64,000 nucleotides of DNA from Pedobacter paludis (GCF_003173575.1 NZ_QGNY01000001.1:186001-250000), one strand, 5' to 3'. Shown: positions 1-8,834, numbered from the stretch's first letter. Made by a program: numbers and translations. Notes: generated by a model from the sequence alone, not told the origin.

Positions 1-1427
1 TTGATTTTGTTCTGTAATTGAGTTAGATCTGATTCAGAAGAATGTAAGATGTCTAAAAACTTTTTTGCATCCTGCAGTTTCGATAGTATCAGGTCTTTAT
101 TTTCGGCAATTGCGCTGCGGTCTATATTTTCTGCCTTCCAGTCGGTAATGGCTTTGATGTTTGTTCCAAGATTTTTGTGTTCTTCCTGCTTAACCGTTAG
201 TGCTGTAAAATGTTTACTATTTATTGTAGTAGCCTTTTCAGCTTCTTCTTGGAGTTGGTCAACCTGTTGTTTTTTTTCGCCAATTAGTGTATCCAATCTT
301 TTCGCCTGTTCCAGTAGGGGCAATGCATTGCTTAGCGCTTTATTTTTTACTGTTAGACTATTTTCTGCTGATTCGACTTCGGTTGCTATATCTACTTTTT
401 GAGCAAGTAGTTTGGTAATGGTTTCTTTTAGTGCTTCAAGAACAGTTGTTTTGTTAGTGTGCTGTTCTTGTGCGTGTTTTAAGGCATCTGCCCAGGTCCT
501 GGTTTGCTGGGCCTGTTCGGTCATCAGCAATTTTTGTTGGCGTGGCAAAGCCAATGCCTTTGCTTCTGTGAATAACTCTAATGAAGTATAGGCTGTATGG
601 TGGGCAATTTGAAACTTGGTAAGCTGCTCTTGCCAGCCAATTGCTGCATTTAGTTGCTCGATGTCCTTTTCCAGCTTAATGATCTGGGTTGTTAAAAGCT
701 CCTGATCGTCTGATAAGACTTTTAATTCTTCTGCTGTAAGGATAATTATGCCTTCTTTTCTTAGTTCAAGCTCACGAAGCTGCTGATCTTCCAGTTTATA
801 TTTTTCATAAATCTTTTTGGAGATTTCAGAATAGATATGTGTTCCGGTAAGTTTTTCGAGTAATGAAGATTTTTCGTCTCTATTGGCTTTCATAAAAGCC
901 GTAAAATCGCCTTGTGCCAATAATACCGATCTGGTAAATTGCTCAAAGTTTAAGCCTACAAGTCGTGAAATCTCGTTTAAGGTTTCCTGCTTTTTGCCGG
1001 GGATATCAAAATTAAGTGTGATGTTTTTTAAGATAATGGAGTCTGATTGCATGCTGCCTTCAGCTTTATTTCTCGCACGGCGCACACTCCAAGTTGCACG
1101 ATAGTATTGGTCGTCAATACCTTTAAAATCTACCTGGGCAAAGCCATCGGATGTGCCGTCACGTAAAATGCTGCGTACATCTCCTTGGCTCAGTGTGCTG
1201 CCTTGTACATCTTTAATTTCTACTCCTGATTCTTTTGCTTGTAGGTATCGTGGTGTTTTGCCATAAAGGGCAAGGCAAAGGGCATCTAATATGGTAGATT
1301 TTCCAGCTCCAGTTGCGCCGGTAATGGCAAATATGCCTGCTGAACATAGGGGCTCAGCTGTAAAATCAATTTCAGTAGTTCCTTCTAATGAAGCCAAATT
1401 TTTGATGCGTATAGCTAATATCTTCAT
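1..1427 (-). CDS. sbcC: SbcC exonuclease subunit (partial, N-terminal part)
   Basis: ATPase subunit of the SbcCD nuclease, which opens and degrades hairpins and protein-blocked DNA ends in the cytoplasm. The frame is open from the ATG at 1427 to the window edge (about 475 residues), so the C-terminal ATPase half with Walker B and signature motifs lies outside. The Walker A motif GATGAGKST sits at residues 37-45, preceded by the typical SMC/Rad50-type start MKILAIRIKNLASLEG. The remainder is rich in charged residues and Gln, Leu and Ala, as expected for the coiled-coil arm. The start lies one base beyond the sbcD stop (TAAGATG), so the two are surely co-transcribed. Identification is firm; only the missing end is uncertain. 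Confidence 0.93.
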   Translation of the reverse strand, partial: MKILAIRIKNLASLEGTTEIDFTAEPLCSAGIFAITGATGAGKSTILDALCLALYGKTPRYLQAKESGVEIKDVQGSTLSQGDVRSILRDGTSDGFAQVDFKGIDDQYYRATWSVRRARNKAEGSMQSDSIILKNITLNFDIPGKKQETLNEISRLVGLNFEQFTRSVLLAQGDFTAFMKANRDEKSSLLEKLTGTHIYSEISKKIYEKYKLEDQQLRELELRKEGIIILTAEELKVLSDDQELLTTQIIKLEKDIEQLNAAIGWQEQLTKFQIAHHTAYTSLELFTEAKALALPRQQKLLMTEQAQQTRTWADALKHAQEQHTNKTTVLEALKETITKLLAQKVDIATEVESAENSLTVKNKALSNALPLLEQAKRLDTLIGEKKQQVDQLQEEAEKATTINSKHFTALTVKQEEHKNLGTNIKAITDWKAENIDRSAIAENKDLILSKLQDAKKFLDILHSSESDLTQLQNKI

Positions 1428-1428
1428 C

Positions 1429-2664
1429 TTATTCGGCTATTTGGTTTACGTCCTGCGCTACCTTTTGGAAGAGCTGCAGGATTTCGGTTGGCACCTCGGA
1501 ATTGTATCTGGATTGGTATACTTTACCAAATACGTCTATAGGTTGTAGGTCACTTAATTTTTCCGGCGTGATGAATTCTTGCGCTTCTTGTATGGTAGCA
1601 GGGTATTTCACATCAATTTTAGCAAGCCTAACTTTTTTGCCTGCCAATGCAATTTCTATTTTATGGCGCAAGGCAGGTTCGGGCCCTTCGAGCAATATTC
1701 TTAATTCAAGATAAGGGGTTGTTTCTACAGCTGAATCCATCTTAGGTAAGTGTTCTAATAATGCTATCACTTCATGTAGGGGCTGATGGTTTAGAGGAAT
1801 TCTCTGCAATGGCACAAATAGCGGGATTTCTACAGGTTTCAGGTTACTTACTTCTTCTTCAAGATCAAAAACGATAACTTGGTGTTTGTAATGGATTTCT
1901 GAAAAAGACATAGGTAGGGGACTGCCCGAATAACGAATATGCTCTTTTCCGCCAATGCGTTGCGCTTTATGGATGTGGCCTAATGCTACATATTTGATAT
2001 CGGGATGAAATGCGTTGACATTAATGCATTCAACACCGCCCATAATGAGCCTTTCGGTTTTGTCAAGTTCAGTAAGTTCGGTATGCTGTGTATGTAAATG
2101 TCCCATGCCAATAATACTTTGTCCGTCTTGCTTTTTCTGCGCTGCATATTCAAAGGCTTCTTTGTATAATGCGGTAACACCCTCAGTATAAGGATTGGAG
2201 CAATCAGCAATCGTAGGGTAATCGCCCATACGCAAAAAGGGTATGGCTAAGCACCATACTTTAACATTTCCATCTTCGTCATGTATAGGGATAACTAGTT
2301 TTTCATAATCAATATTTCCATCAGAATCTTTTTCAACCAAGCCGATGATGTGCACATTGGAGGATTCTAATAAAGGTTTTGGAGCTTCTAAACGAGAAGC
2401 TGAATCATGATTGCCGGCAGTAATGATGATTTGTAAATCGGGGTTTGATTTGGTAGATTGATTAAGAAAGCTGTAAAACATCTTAATGGATGCAGCTGCC
2501 GGATTGGAAATATCAAAAATATCCCCGCTGATAATCAATACATTTATCTGTTCTGTTTGCAATGTTTGCACCAACCAGTTCAAGAACTGTTGATGTTCAT
2601 AACTGCGGTCGTATTCGTGAAATAACTGGCCTATGTGCCAGTCGGCTGTGTGAAGGACTTTCAT
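1429..2664 (-). CDS. sbcD: SbcD exonuclease subunit (metallophosphoesterase)
   Basis: Mn-dependent nuclease subunit that pairs with SbcC. Calcineurin-type phosphoesterase motifs are all visible: DWH at residues 8-10, GDIFD near 47-51, GNHD near 84-87, then GHLHT and GHIHK. The C-terminal part corresponds to the SbcD capping domain. I chose the ATG at 2664 because the protein then begins MKVLHTADWHIG, the usual SbcD start; an in-frame ATG four codons upstream (2676) is possible. Length of about 411 residues is normal. It is first in an operon with sbcC directly downstream. These are housekeeping repair genes and mark the chromosome to the left of the mobile element. Confidence 0.95.
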   Translation of the reverse strand: MKVLHTADWHIGQLFHEYDRSYEHQQFLNWLVQTLQTEQINVLIISGDIFDISNPAAASIKMFYSFLNQSTKSNPDLQIIITAGNHDSASRLEAPKPLLESSNVHIIGLVEKDSDGNIDYEKLVIPIHDEDGNVKVWCLAIPFLRMGDYPTIADCSNPYTEGVTALYKEAFEYAAQKKQDGQSIIGMGHLHTQHTELTELDKTERLIMGGVECINVNAFHPDIKYVALGHIHKAQRIGGKEHIRYSGSPLPMSFSEIHYKHQVIVFDLEEEVSNLKPVEIPLFVPLQRIPLNHQPLHEVIALLEHLPKMDSAVETTPYLELRILLEGPEPALRHKIEIALAGKKVRLAKIDVKYPATIQEAQEFITPEKLSDLQPIDVFGKVYQSRYNSEVPTEILQLFQKVAQDVNQIAE

Positions 2665-2904
2665 AATCTGATACATAGATTACTACAGGTCCAAGAACAA
2701 TAAATTTGTATGCCTAAAATTTTTAGGCGGCTGATATTATCCATTGAGCTGAGATTGTTAACTAATGCAATATATTCAATTTTAGTTGCTAAAGTATTAT
2801 CTTGAACGTTATATTAATTGACAGGATAATACTTTATTAATAAAGGTAGGTTCAGACGTTTATTAATAAATACGGGAAACCGTATATGCAAAAATTATTA
2901 TATT

Positions 2905-3663
2905 ATGAAACCTAGCTATTTTAAACCCCGTAAATCCTTTTCGTTTTCCGCCCATCAATTTGATTTAGGAACCTTCATGGGCTTGTGGCACAGCCATGAT
3001 GACAACCATTTTCTGTTGAAGATATACAGAATGGAGGAAAAAGAATTTCCAAATTTCTATAGTTATCATCTGGAATACGCGAAATTTAATAACCTGACCA
3101 GTGAAGAGGACTTTTTCCGCCATGTCTGGCAGACTGTACAAACTAGGATCAGACACATCGAGATACAAGATCCTTTTTCTCGAAACCACGCCATGCATAG
3201 GCAGCAGCTTGAAAAGCTCCAACAATTCCAAAAATACCTGAACAGCATAGACGAGTGGAACGCAAGGCCATCCCATATCGTAATCGCCGAGAAAGATGAA
3301 CTCATTCAGAACCAGAAAATAGAGATCGAAAAACTAAATACCAAACTTGCAGAACTAAACGAATACGAAGTTTCACTCAAGGTCCTGATCGATGATGGCC
3401 ACCTGCCAACTTTCATAGATGTTATTCAACAGCTGCGGGAACTGCAACTTCCATCGGGCAGAAAACTCTTAAAGAGCGACCACAAAATCCCTTATGCTAA
3501 GATGATTGCCAAATATTTCTCGCATGGCGGAAAGGACATTCCCATCGAAACCGCTCGAAACTACTTTGTCGACAAAAAAGGAGATGTAACTATTAAAGGT
3601 ACTTCAATACAACCAGAACATCGGCTCTTCAAAGTTATCCCAATAGACCCTGCCAAAAAGTAG
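2905..3663 (+). CDS. Hypothetical protein at the left end of the mobilizable element
   Basis: A 252-residue cytoplasmic protein without signal peptide or membrane segment. Residues roughly 100-155 are rich in Gln, Lys and Glu and look coiled-coil. The C-terminal part (HGGKDIPIETARNYFVDKKG) resembles a small domain seen in proteins next to excisionase-like helix-turn-helix genes in Bacteroidota mobile elements; that resemblance is from memory. No catalytic motif is recognisable. It is followed after 104 bases by the HTH gene and then the mobilization genes in the same direction, which suggests a role in excision, regulation or transfer. It is the first gene to the right of sbcD, so the left boundary of the element probably lies between 2665 and 2905. 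Confidence 0.7.
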   Translation: MKPSYFKPRKSFSFSAHQFDLGTFMGLWHSHDDNHFLLKIYRMEEKEFPNFYSYHLEYAKFNNLTSEEDFFRHVWQTVQTRIRHIEIQDPFSRNHAMHRQQLEKLQQFQKYLNSIDEWNARPSHIVIAEKDELIQNQKIEIEKLNTKLAELNEYEVSLKVLIDDGHLPTFIDVIQQLRELQLPSGRKLLKSDHKIPYAKMIAKYFSHGGKDIPIETARNYFVDKKGDVTIKGTSIQPEHRLFKVIPIDPAKK

Positions 3664-3767
3664 CAGGCAATACATCTATTGTATATGACCAGACCAATCT
3701 GACGGTCATTGTTTCCAACCTTTCCCATCACAAATTTGCTTCTGTAAACTTAAAAACGGAGGCAAAT

Positions 3768-4037
3768 ATGCAGATCGAGATCCTAACCAGAGAAGAGCTC
3801 CAAAGGTTCAAGTCCGAACTTATTGAGGAGATCAAACAGACCATCAGAACGCATGAAACGGTAACCAATAAACAATTCCTTCGAAGTTCGGAGGTAAGGA
3901 AGCTATTGAAGATTTCTTCGGGCACATTGCAGAACCTCCGAATCAAGGGGATATTGCCCTATGAAAAGATTGGCGGCATATTCTACTATGCACATGGGGA
4001 CATCGAACAGTTGTTGGGCGAAATCGGAAATTCGTAA
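3768..4037 (+). CDS. Excisionase-like helix-turn-helix protein
   Basis: An 89-residue DNA-binding protein of the MerR/HTH_17 type. Residues 47-85 form the domain: FLRSSEVRKLLKISSGTLQN, then the recognition helix and wing LRIKGILPYEKIGGIFYY, ending in an IEQLL helix. Such proteins accompany Bacteroidota mobilizable and conjugative elements, where they act in excision or control of mobilization genes. The stop codon overlaps the ATG of the next gene by one base (TAATG), showing translational coupling. A purine-rich stretch (ACGGAGG) 10-15 bases before the ATG supports this start. Exact target unknown. Confidence 0.82.
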   Translation: MQIEILTREELQRFKSELIEEIKQTIRTHETVTNKQFLRSSEVRKLLKISSGTLQNLRIKGILPYEKIGGIFYYAHGDIEQLLGEIGNS

Positions 4038-4336
4038 TGGGAACGGCAGAACAACTGGCGAGCTTTCTGAAGCTTGCCAGCGGGAACAGGCGTTTCCGTC
4101 AATCGCACCTCAGCCTATATTCGGCATTACTCATGTATTATGAAAAAGCATCTCGCCAAAACCCGTTTCGGGTATCAAGGCGTGAACTGATGAAACATTC
4201 GGCCATCCGTTCCTATGCGACCTACCACAAATGTATGGGCGAGCTGATCGCAAACGGACTCATCGAATACGAACCGTCGTACCATCCGAACCTTTCCAGC
4301 CGTGTTACCTTGTTGGACAATAACGGTGAACCATGA
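4037..4336 (+). CDS. Small winged-helix-like element protein
   Basis: A 99-residue basic protein coupled to the preceding HTH gene by a one-base overlap. The middle (SRRELMKHSAIRSYATYHKC) followed by MGELIANGLIEYEPSYHP reads like a winged helix: a helix pair that senses sequence, then a strand-rich wing with ANGLIEYEPS. Similar small proteins sit between the HTH gene and BtgA-type mobilization genes in Bacteroidota elements. Role inferred as regulation of mobilization or replication. No catalytic residues seen. It ends just before a hairpin-rich non-coding stretch. Confidence 0.65.
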   Translation: MGTAEQLASFLKLASGNRRFRQSHLSLYSALLMYYEKASRQNPFRVSRRELMKHSAIRSYATYHKCMGELIANGLIEYEPSYHPNLSSRVTLLDNNGEP

Positions 4337-4360
4337 GGGGTAGCCGCATTGCAGAAAAGT

Positions 4361-4466
4361 CCTTTTCCTTCTTCGGGAAAAGGAGCAAGCGGAAGTTGGG
4401 CTGCGCCCTACTTTGCTTGCCCCACGCTGCGCAGTGGGGGTTTCGAGAACCCTCCAAGGGTTCTCG
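4361..4466. other. Cluster of four hairpins upstream of btgA, candidate oriT
   Basis: Four inverted repeats follow one another in a 106-base GC-rich stretch without a gene: CCTTTTCC/GGAAAAGG (4361-4368 with 4376-4383), GGGC/GCCC (4398-4401 with 4405-4408), CCCCA/TGGGG around a self-complementary CTGCGCAG (4420-4439), and a perfect 10-base stem CGAGAACCCT/AGGGTTCTCG with a three-base loop (4444-4453 with 4457-4466). The block begins about 25 bases after the small winged-helix gene and ends 80 bases before the mobilization gene. Origins of transfer in Bacteroidota mobilizable elements are commonly just upstream of their mobilization genes and rich in hairpins. A run of terminators is the alternative; the lack of long T-tracts speaks against it. 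Confidence 0.5.
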
Positions 4467-4546
4467 TCCACTGTTAAAGTGCCATGGAAGTGAAAATGGG
4501 AACTCCCGTAAGGGTGCGATATAACTGGTTATAAAGATATACGGAT

Positions 4547-5095
4547 ATGCAGGAAACATTGAGAACGGTAAAATATTCGGTAAGTGATGATGTTAAGTTT
4601 GAGAAGATCGCCCTGAAGCTAGGCAGGTCAAAGCGGCAGGTATTCTCCCAGATGGTGGATTATTTCTATCGGAGCAAAAAAGATCCTACCGACCTTAACG
4701 ACGAACTTTTGAAAAACACGATTCTAAAAGGACAAAAGGAATACATCGGCTTCATCAAAACACAGGAGGCCGAACTGCTTATTCCCATCAAACGTGATTC
4801 GGCTAGGATGATCGAAGCGATGAAGAAGATAATTGACCGCTTCAATGGTCAGATACTGAAGCATAATGATGAGGTGCTGTCAAACCAGTCGGCACAGGTA
4901 AAAAGACTGGGCACTTTGCACGAAGTAGCCACCAACATCGAGATGAAAATAATTACAAAGGAAAGGTTGAAAAAGAATTTCATGCTGATACTGAACAGCT
5001 ACATCAGGGAACGGGAACGAATGGGCATGATGACATCGGGCAAGGAAAAAGAAGAACTAGCCGAACAGACGCGTAAACAAATAGAACTGCTCTGA
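4547..5095 (+). CDS. btgA: BtgA/BfmA-family mobilization accessory protein
   Basis: A 182-residue basic protein of the BfmA/BtgA family, which assists the relaxase in recognising oriT. The N-terminal 45 residues (YSVSDDVKFEKIALKLGRSK, then RQVFSQMVDYFYR) look like a ribbon-helix-helix DNA-binding unit: a short strand followed by two helices. The remainder is helical and highly charged, probably coiled-coil. The stop at 5093-5095 is one base before the ATG of the relaxase gene, so the pair is coupled. The hairpin cluster just upstream is the likely binding site. Family assignment comes from the overall sequence look and neighbourhood. Confidence 0.8.
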   Translation: MQETLRTVKYSVSDDVKFEKIALKLGRSKRQVFSQMVDYFYRSKKDPTDLNDELLKNTILKGQKEYIGFIKTQEAELLIPIKRDSARMIEAMKKIIDRFNGQILKHNDEVLSNQSAQVKRLGTLHEVATNIEMKIITKERLKKNFMLILNSYIRERERMGMMTSGKEKEELAEQTRKQIELL

Positions 5096-5096
5096 T

Positions 5097-6068
5097 ATGT
5101 ACATCAATATTACCGATAGCCTAACCGCAAACAACAAGGGAAGCAGCAGGGAGTTGGTGCAATATCTTGAAAAGGAGAACAGGATCAACGATAAACTTGA
5201 GCCGGAATTTTGGTTCAATCATAGTGGCAGCAGGATCGAATCCTATGAGGTGCGGCATGCAATAGATAGCAATATTGCAAAGCTCTGCAAGACTGATGCA
5301 AAGTTCTTTCTGGTCAACATCAGCCCCAGCCAAAAAGAATTGAAATATCTTGAAGAAAGCTATGGTAAAAAGGAGATGAATAAACAGTTGAGGAAATATG
5401 CCGAAAAGGTAATGGACGAATATGCAAGAAACTTCAAGCGTGAAGGAATCAGTTCCGCTAAAGACCTGATGTGGTTCGGCAAGATCGAGAACCATCGCTA
5501 CTACTGCCACAAGGACAAAGAAGTATTAAACGGTGAAAGGAAACGTGGTGAGAAAAAAGGGGGAAACCAAATGCACATTCAGATTATCGTAAGCCGAAAG
5601 GATGCCACCAACAGGATCAAACTGAGCCCGATGAACAATTCGAAGGGCAAGAACGAGGCACATTCCAAAAAGCTTGGACAGTTCAACCGTGTGGCGTTCA
5701 AGCAATCGGGAGAGACCATCTTTGATAGGCTCTTTGGTTTTGACAGGGGGCTAAAGGAAACTTTTGCGCATGCTAATGTCCATAAGAACGGTAGCACTGC
5801 ACAGAGGGAACAGATGGATATTCTTGAACTTTCCAACGATCCACACCACAGTAACGCCCGTATTAATTTACTGGCAAGGGATGTAGCAGATGGGCTTTTT
5901 CACTCGGTTGCGGATATGGTCAAGGTAACAGGCCAATCGATCAGTGGATTTATCGAGGCAATGCTGGAACCAGTGCAGTCGATCGAACCTGACGTAAATC
6001 CAGTGGAACTTGCAGCACGGAAAAGGCGGAAGCGACAGATGCAACAAAACCAAGGCCTCGGGCGGTAG
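5097..6068 (+). CDS. btgB: BtgB-like relaxase / DUF5712 mobilization protein
   Basis: A 323-residue protein that I assign to the DUF5712 (BtgB-type) mobilization family; it would nick oriT and be carried with the transferred strand. The motif HIQIIVSRKDA at about residues 160-170 resembles the histidine motif of Mob relaxases, and several Tyr residues near the N-terminus could serve as nucleophile. The C-terminal end is very basic (ARKRRKRQMQ). It lies one base after btgA on the same strand. No coupling protein or type IV secretion gene is present, so the element would depend on a helper conjugative element for transfer. Confidence 0.78.
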   Translation: MYINITDSLTANNKGSSRELVQYLEKENRINDKLEPEFWFNHSGSRIESYEVRHAIDSNIAKLCKTDAKFFLVNISPSQKELKYLEESYGKKEMNKQLRKYAEKVMDEYARNFKREGISSAKDLMWFGKIENHRYYCHKDKEVLNGERKRGEKKGGNQMHIQIIVSRKDATNRIKLSPMNNSKGKNEAHSKKLGQFNRVAFKQSGETIFDRLFGFDRGLKETFAHANVHKNGSTAQREQMDILELSNDPHHSNARINLLARDVADGLFHSVADMVKVTGQSISGFIEAMLEPVQSIEPDVNPVELAARKRRKRQMQQNQGLGR

Positions 6069-6271
6069 TGTCAGATTTTCCCCCCCGCGCATTTGCGGCC
6101 TTCAAAAACGGCCAGCTCACACAGCCCCACTGTTTTTGCTCTGGTGTTTACGGAAAAGGTTTGGCGGTTTCCTGCCGTTTGTTTTGTTGGTCGGGATAAT
6201 TCTATTTGATCCTACGCTCTGATGTAATCGCTGCGAATGCCAGTACTGCCGCCACTTTTATCAAAAATCCC

Positions 6272-7141
6272 TTACCACAATGTCCAGAATTTGTCCTTTT
6301 TAATTAGTTTTTTGACGTATAAGGATTTTAATGGTTGTGGTTTTGTTTTTTCAGATTTTAACTGTTTGTCCATCATTTCATTCATGTTCCATCCAGATGT
6401 AAATGTTGGCTTGAAGTGGTATCCCTTTCCACTCCAGTTTTTTACATCATATTCAAAATCAATATCGATTTGTCCAATTACTTCATATAGCATCGAATAA
6501 TTTTTGAAATACAAGTCTGGCATGTACCAAGTCACCTCAACTTTATCTTCCCAGCTGGCAAAATTGAGAATTAATACTTCAGAATTTTTAATGTCATCCA
6601 AAGTGGGCTTTGCTGAACTATTCACTCTCGTTGTAGCAACTAAATTGTAAGCTGTTTCAGGATTTTTATCCGAAGCCAAGACTATTGCAGCTCCGAAATT
6701 TCCATTGTCCAGTTTGAAGCTTATGCAGTCACCAGTAGAAAATACCGGGGTTTTTAAGTTAGCTTTTTTACGAGGCTTTGGCTTAGGCCTGTTTGTTCTT
6801 AATTTGTCTATAAATTTTTCTAATGAAATTCTGCGTTTCTTAATGCCTCCTGCGGTTGCGCCAAGGTCAAGCCAGATTTTCAACTCTTCGCCACTTTCAA
6901 TTATGTTTTCAATTTTATTTAATATCTGGAGATTGAGAGAATTAGTTTCCCAAAGCGCAAGACCAAGGGCAAACCAAAGACTGTTTTTCTCTTCTTCGAT
7001 TTCCAGTATTTCCCAATTGTCATTGATTATTTTTTCTGAAATAGCATGTGGCTCTGCACCTTTATTATATTGGTCAAAAAATTCACTATATATGTCAGCA
7101 AATGCGTCGTTGTCCTTTATTGTAGTTCCCCAATTTCCCAT
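6272..7141 (-). CDS. DUF4259-domain protein
   Basis: A 289-residue soluble protein. The N-terminus MGNWGTTIKDNDAFADIY is typical of DUF4259 proteins, which start MGxWG followed by DND. Residues about 1-110 form this helical domain. After a basic proline/lysine linker (RPKPKPRKKANLK) comes a strand-rich domain with FSTGDCISFKLDNGNFGAAI at about 140-160, which looks like a small SH3-like barrel, then a C-terminal part with several aromatic residues. The function of DUF4259 is not established; members occur next to toxin or defence genes. It is cargo of the mobile element, on the strand opposite the mobilization genes. Confidence 0.75.
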   Translation of the reverse strand: MGNWGTTIKDNDAFADIYSEFFDQYNKGAEPHAISEKIINDNWEILEIEEEKNSLWFALGLALWETNSLNLQILNKIENIIESGEELKIWLDLGATAGGIKKRRISLEKFIDKLRTNRPKPKPRKKANLKTPVFSTGDCISFKLDNGNFGAAIVLASDKNPETAYNLVATTRVNSSAKPTLDDIKNSEVLILNFASWEDKVEVTWYMPDLYFKNYSMLYEVIGQIDIDFEYDVKNWSGKGYHFKPTFTSGWNMNEMMDKQLKSEKTKPQPLKSLYVKKLIKKDKFWTLW

Positions 7142-7324
7142 TATTTATTTGAATAAGTACATGTATAGTCAGGTAGGCATTTTGAAAGATATGTAATGCC
7201 CCGAGGCTTGCCGAAGTTGGCGGGCTTGCATTAATTCTATGCGATATAATATGTTGAAGATGAATTTCCCGCCAATTTTGGCAAACCTTTGTTATGTGCA
7301 GTTTATTTATGATTCTATTGATTA

Positions 7325-8050
7325 TTATTTTTTCTTCTTTTTTCTTTTTTTCTTTGTTTGCTTATCTTTCTTTAGTTCTTTTTTTAATATTTTCAGTAGA
7401 GCTCTCGTTTCGTCAACACTAGGTTTTTCTCTTCGTTTTTGTCCCGCTACCTTTGCAATTTTTCGAAAAACCTCTATAATCCCAGATTTATCATTCGGAT
7501 CAGATTTGCCCAACAAGTTAGCAAATTCATCTTTCATCTCCTCACTTGCGACATCAGCAAACTCTTCTTCAATTATAGCTTCTTCAACTTTTTTGTCAAT
7601 TGTAGATACCCCAGCATAATAATTATTTATGTAGATTGTAAACTTATTCAATTGATTGTTATCTGATAAAAAGTTTACCATATCTTGTTCTTTATCAGTT
7701 AATGTTTTATTATCAATCTTTGGTTTTAGTAATGTTAAAATTTGTTTACCAACATATTTTACTAAGTCGGTAGCGTATGTCCCTACAAATCCACTTAATG
7801 CTGCCATTGCAAGCCACTCATGCCAAGTATCAGGTTGAAACAACGAAAATTTAACTGTAACCTCGCCATTTTTAGAAACTTGATCTTCATATTCAACTCT
7901 ATAAGTATATCCATAATAAACAGCTCTTCTGGCATAATCACTGAGCTTTTTATATTCTGATTCATCAGTTCTATTTTGACAATTCTGGCAAAGTAGACTG
8001 TCATTTATATGGCCACAATTAGTACATAGATATTTAATAGAATTTGACAT
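7325..8050 (-). CDS. Zinc-ribbon protein with polylysine tail, function unknown
   Basis: A 241-residue protein. Two CxxC pairs (CTNCG near residues 9-13 and CQNCQ near 21-25) form a probable zinc ribbon. Residues about 75-95 (WLAMAALSGFVGTYATDLV) are hydrophobic with Gly and may be a membrane segment or amphipathic helix. The middle is acidic (EEAIIEEEFADVASEEMKDE), and the last 35 residues are almost wholly Lys and Arg, ending in a long lysine run. The charge pattern suggests contact with nucleic acid or membranes. I do not recognise a family. It follows the DUF4259 gene on the same strand after a gap of about 180 bases and belongs to the element cargo. Confidence 0.7.
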   Translation of the reverse strand: MSNSIKYLCTNCGHINDSLLCQNCQNRTDESEYKKLSDYARRAVYYGYTYRVEYEDQVSKNGEVTVKFSLFQPDTWHEWLAMAALSGFVGTYATDLVKYVGKQILTLLKPKIDNKTLTDKEQDMVNFLSDNNQLNKFTIYINNYYAGVSTIDKKVEEAIIEEEFADVASEEMKDEFANLLGKSDPNDKSGIIEVFRKIAKVAGQKRREKPSVDETRALLKILKKELKKDKQTKKKRKKKKK

Positions 8051-8636
8051 AACTCTTTTCTTGTGAAATTTCGATAATTCAGATAATATTATTAAATGTA
8101 TGGAACTTCTTTAATAGTGCACAGTAAATTATCCGATTATATCCGAATAACATCTGACTAGATGTTTCTTATTTCTCATCTTTGTAAAGCGAGATCCTTT
8201 GGATAAGCCTAAAGTATTTATTCTATTTACAATATACCTAGGCTAGCAGATGCAAGTTCTGCTTCTTTTTCGGTTATCCGAAATGTCTCGCGGCGACCAA
8301 GGTTTTAATTTTCATGTCATGAGAGACCTTATAAACCAAGAAGAATTGGGTTCAATCCCATCAGCGAAATTGTCCATGAACTTCAGACTAAGAAAACGTG
8401 CGTTGGCGGAGCCTGCGAGCCAAAAAAGCCGAAGTGTGCTGATGAAAAACGTAGACTCAAAGTTTTCCCGCATCTAGTTGTTCCAACGTGCATGAATAAA
8501 GGATGATAGTGTTTACGATTATGTGCCACAAATTCCATTAGTTGAAAAAAGCTAATAAGTACTGGTTTTGAAAGTGGGCAGTACGTTGTTATTTATGCAA
8601 AAAAAGGGAAACTTATTATCTAAATTGAGAATGAAC
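8051..8636. other. Intergenic stretch with no supported gene
   Basis: Nearly 600 bases with short open frames only. A plus-strand frame at 8250-8477 has no recognisable sequence and unusual base use, so I do not call it. There is no tRNA, no long repeat, and no copy of the tRNA-Lys 3' end. The first part, upstream of the minus-strand zinc-ribbon gene, should contain its promoter, but none stands out. Confidence 0.5.
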
Positions 8637-8681
8637 AATAACAAAAACTGCCGGCAAATATTGTCGGCAGTTTTTGTTATT
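8637..8681. terminator. Strong bidirectional Rho-independent terminator
   Basis: A perfect 17-base inverted repeat, AATAACAAAAACTGCCG at 8637-8653 and its complement at 8665-8681, with an 11-base loop. The A-rich and T-rich flanks are part of the stem, so it can terminate on both strands. It lies 22 bases past the stop of the 43-residue micro-gene on the minus strand, which supports that gene being real. Confidence 0.85.
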
Positions 8682-8702
8682 ACAGGCTATATAAGTATGA
8701 AA

Positions 8703-8834
8703 TTAATCTCCCTTCTTATGTTTGTGTGGTTTAAGAGAAGGAACATTTTTAGGAGTTTCCTTATTATCGTGTTGACGTTTATCTGGTTTTCCAGTCGATT
8801 CAGCAATTCGTTTTGGTCCTGGCTTAATTCCCAT
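8703..8834 (-). CDS. 43-residue basic micro-protein
   Basis: A short gene starting with ATG at 8834 and ending TAA at 8703. The product begins MGIKPGPKRIAESTGKPDKR and ends PHKHKKGD: rich in Lys, Pro, His and Arg, hydrophilic, with no membrane segment or signal. It is likely unstructured and nucleic-acid-binding or ribosome-associated, but this is inference. Evidence for coding is the sensible start after an A/T-rich leader, the absence of hydrophobic junk, and a strong terminator 22 bases downstream. It sits alone between two unrelated cargo genes. Function unknown. Confidence 0.6.
   Translation of the reverse strand: MGIKPGPKRIAESTGKPDKRQHDNKETPKNVPSLKPHKHKKGD

Noticed and set aside
8331-8372. 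TTGGGTTCAATCCCA resembling a tRNA T-arm and possible attachment site
   Set aside because: It is in the opposite orientation to that expected for a tRNA-Lys repeat, and no acceptor or anticodon parts are nearby.
8250-8477. 75-codon plus-strand open frame
   Set aside because: No recognisable protein features, irregular composition and no regulatory context.
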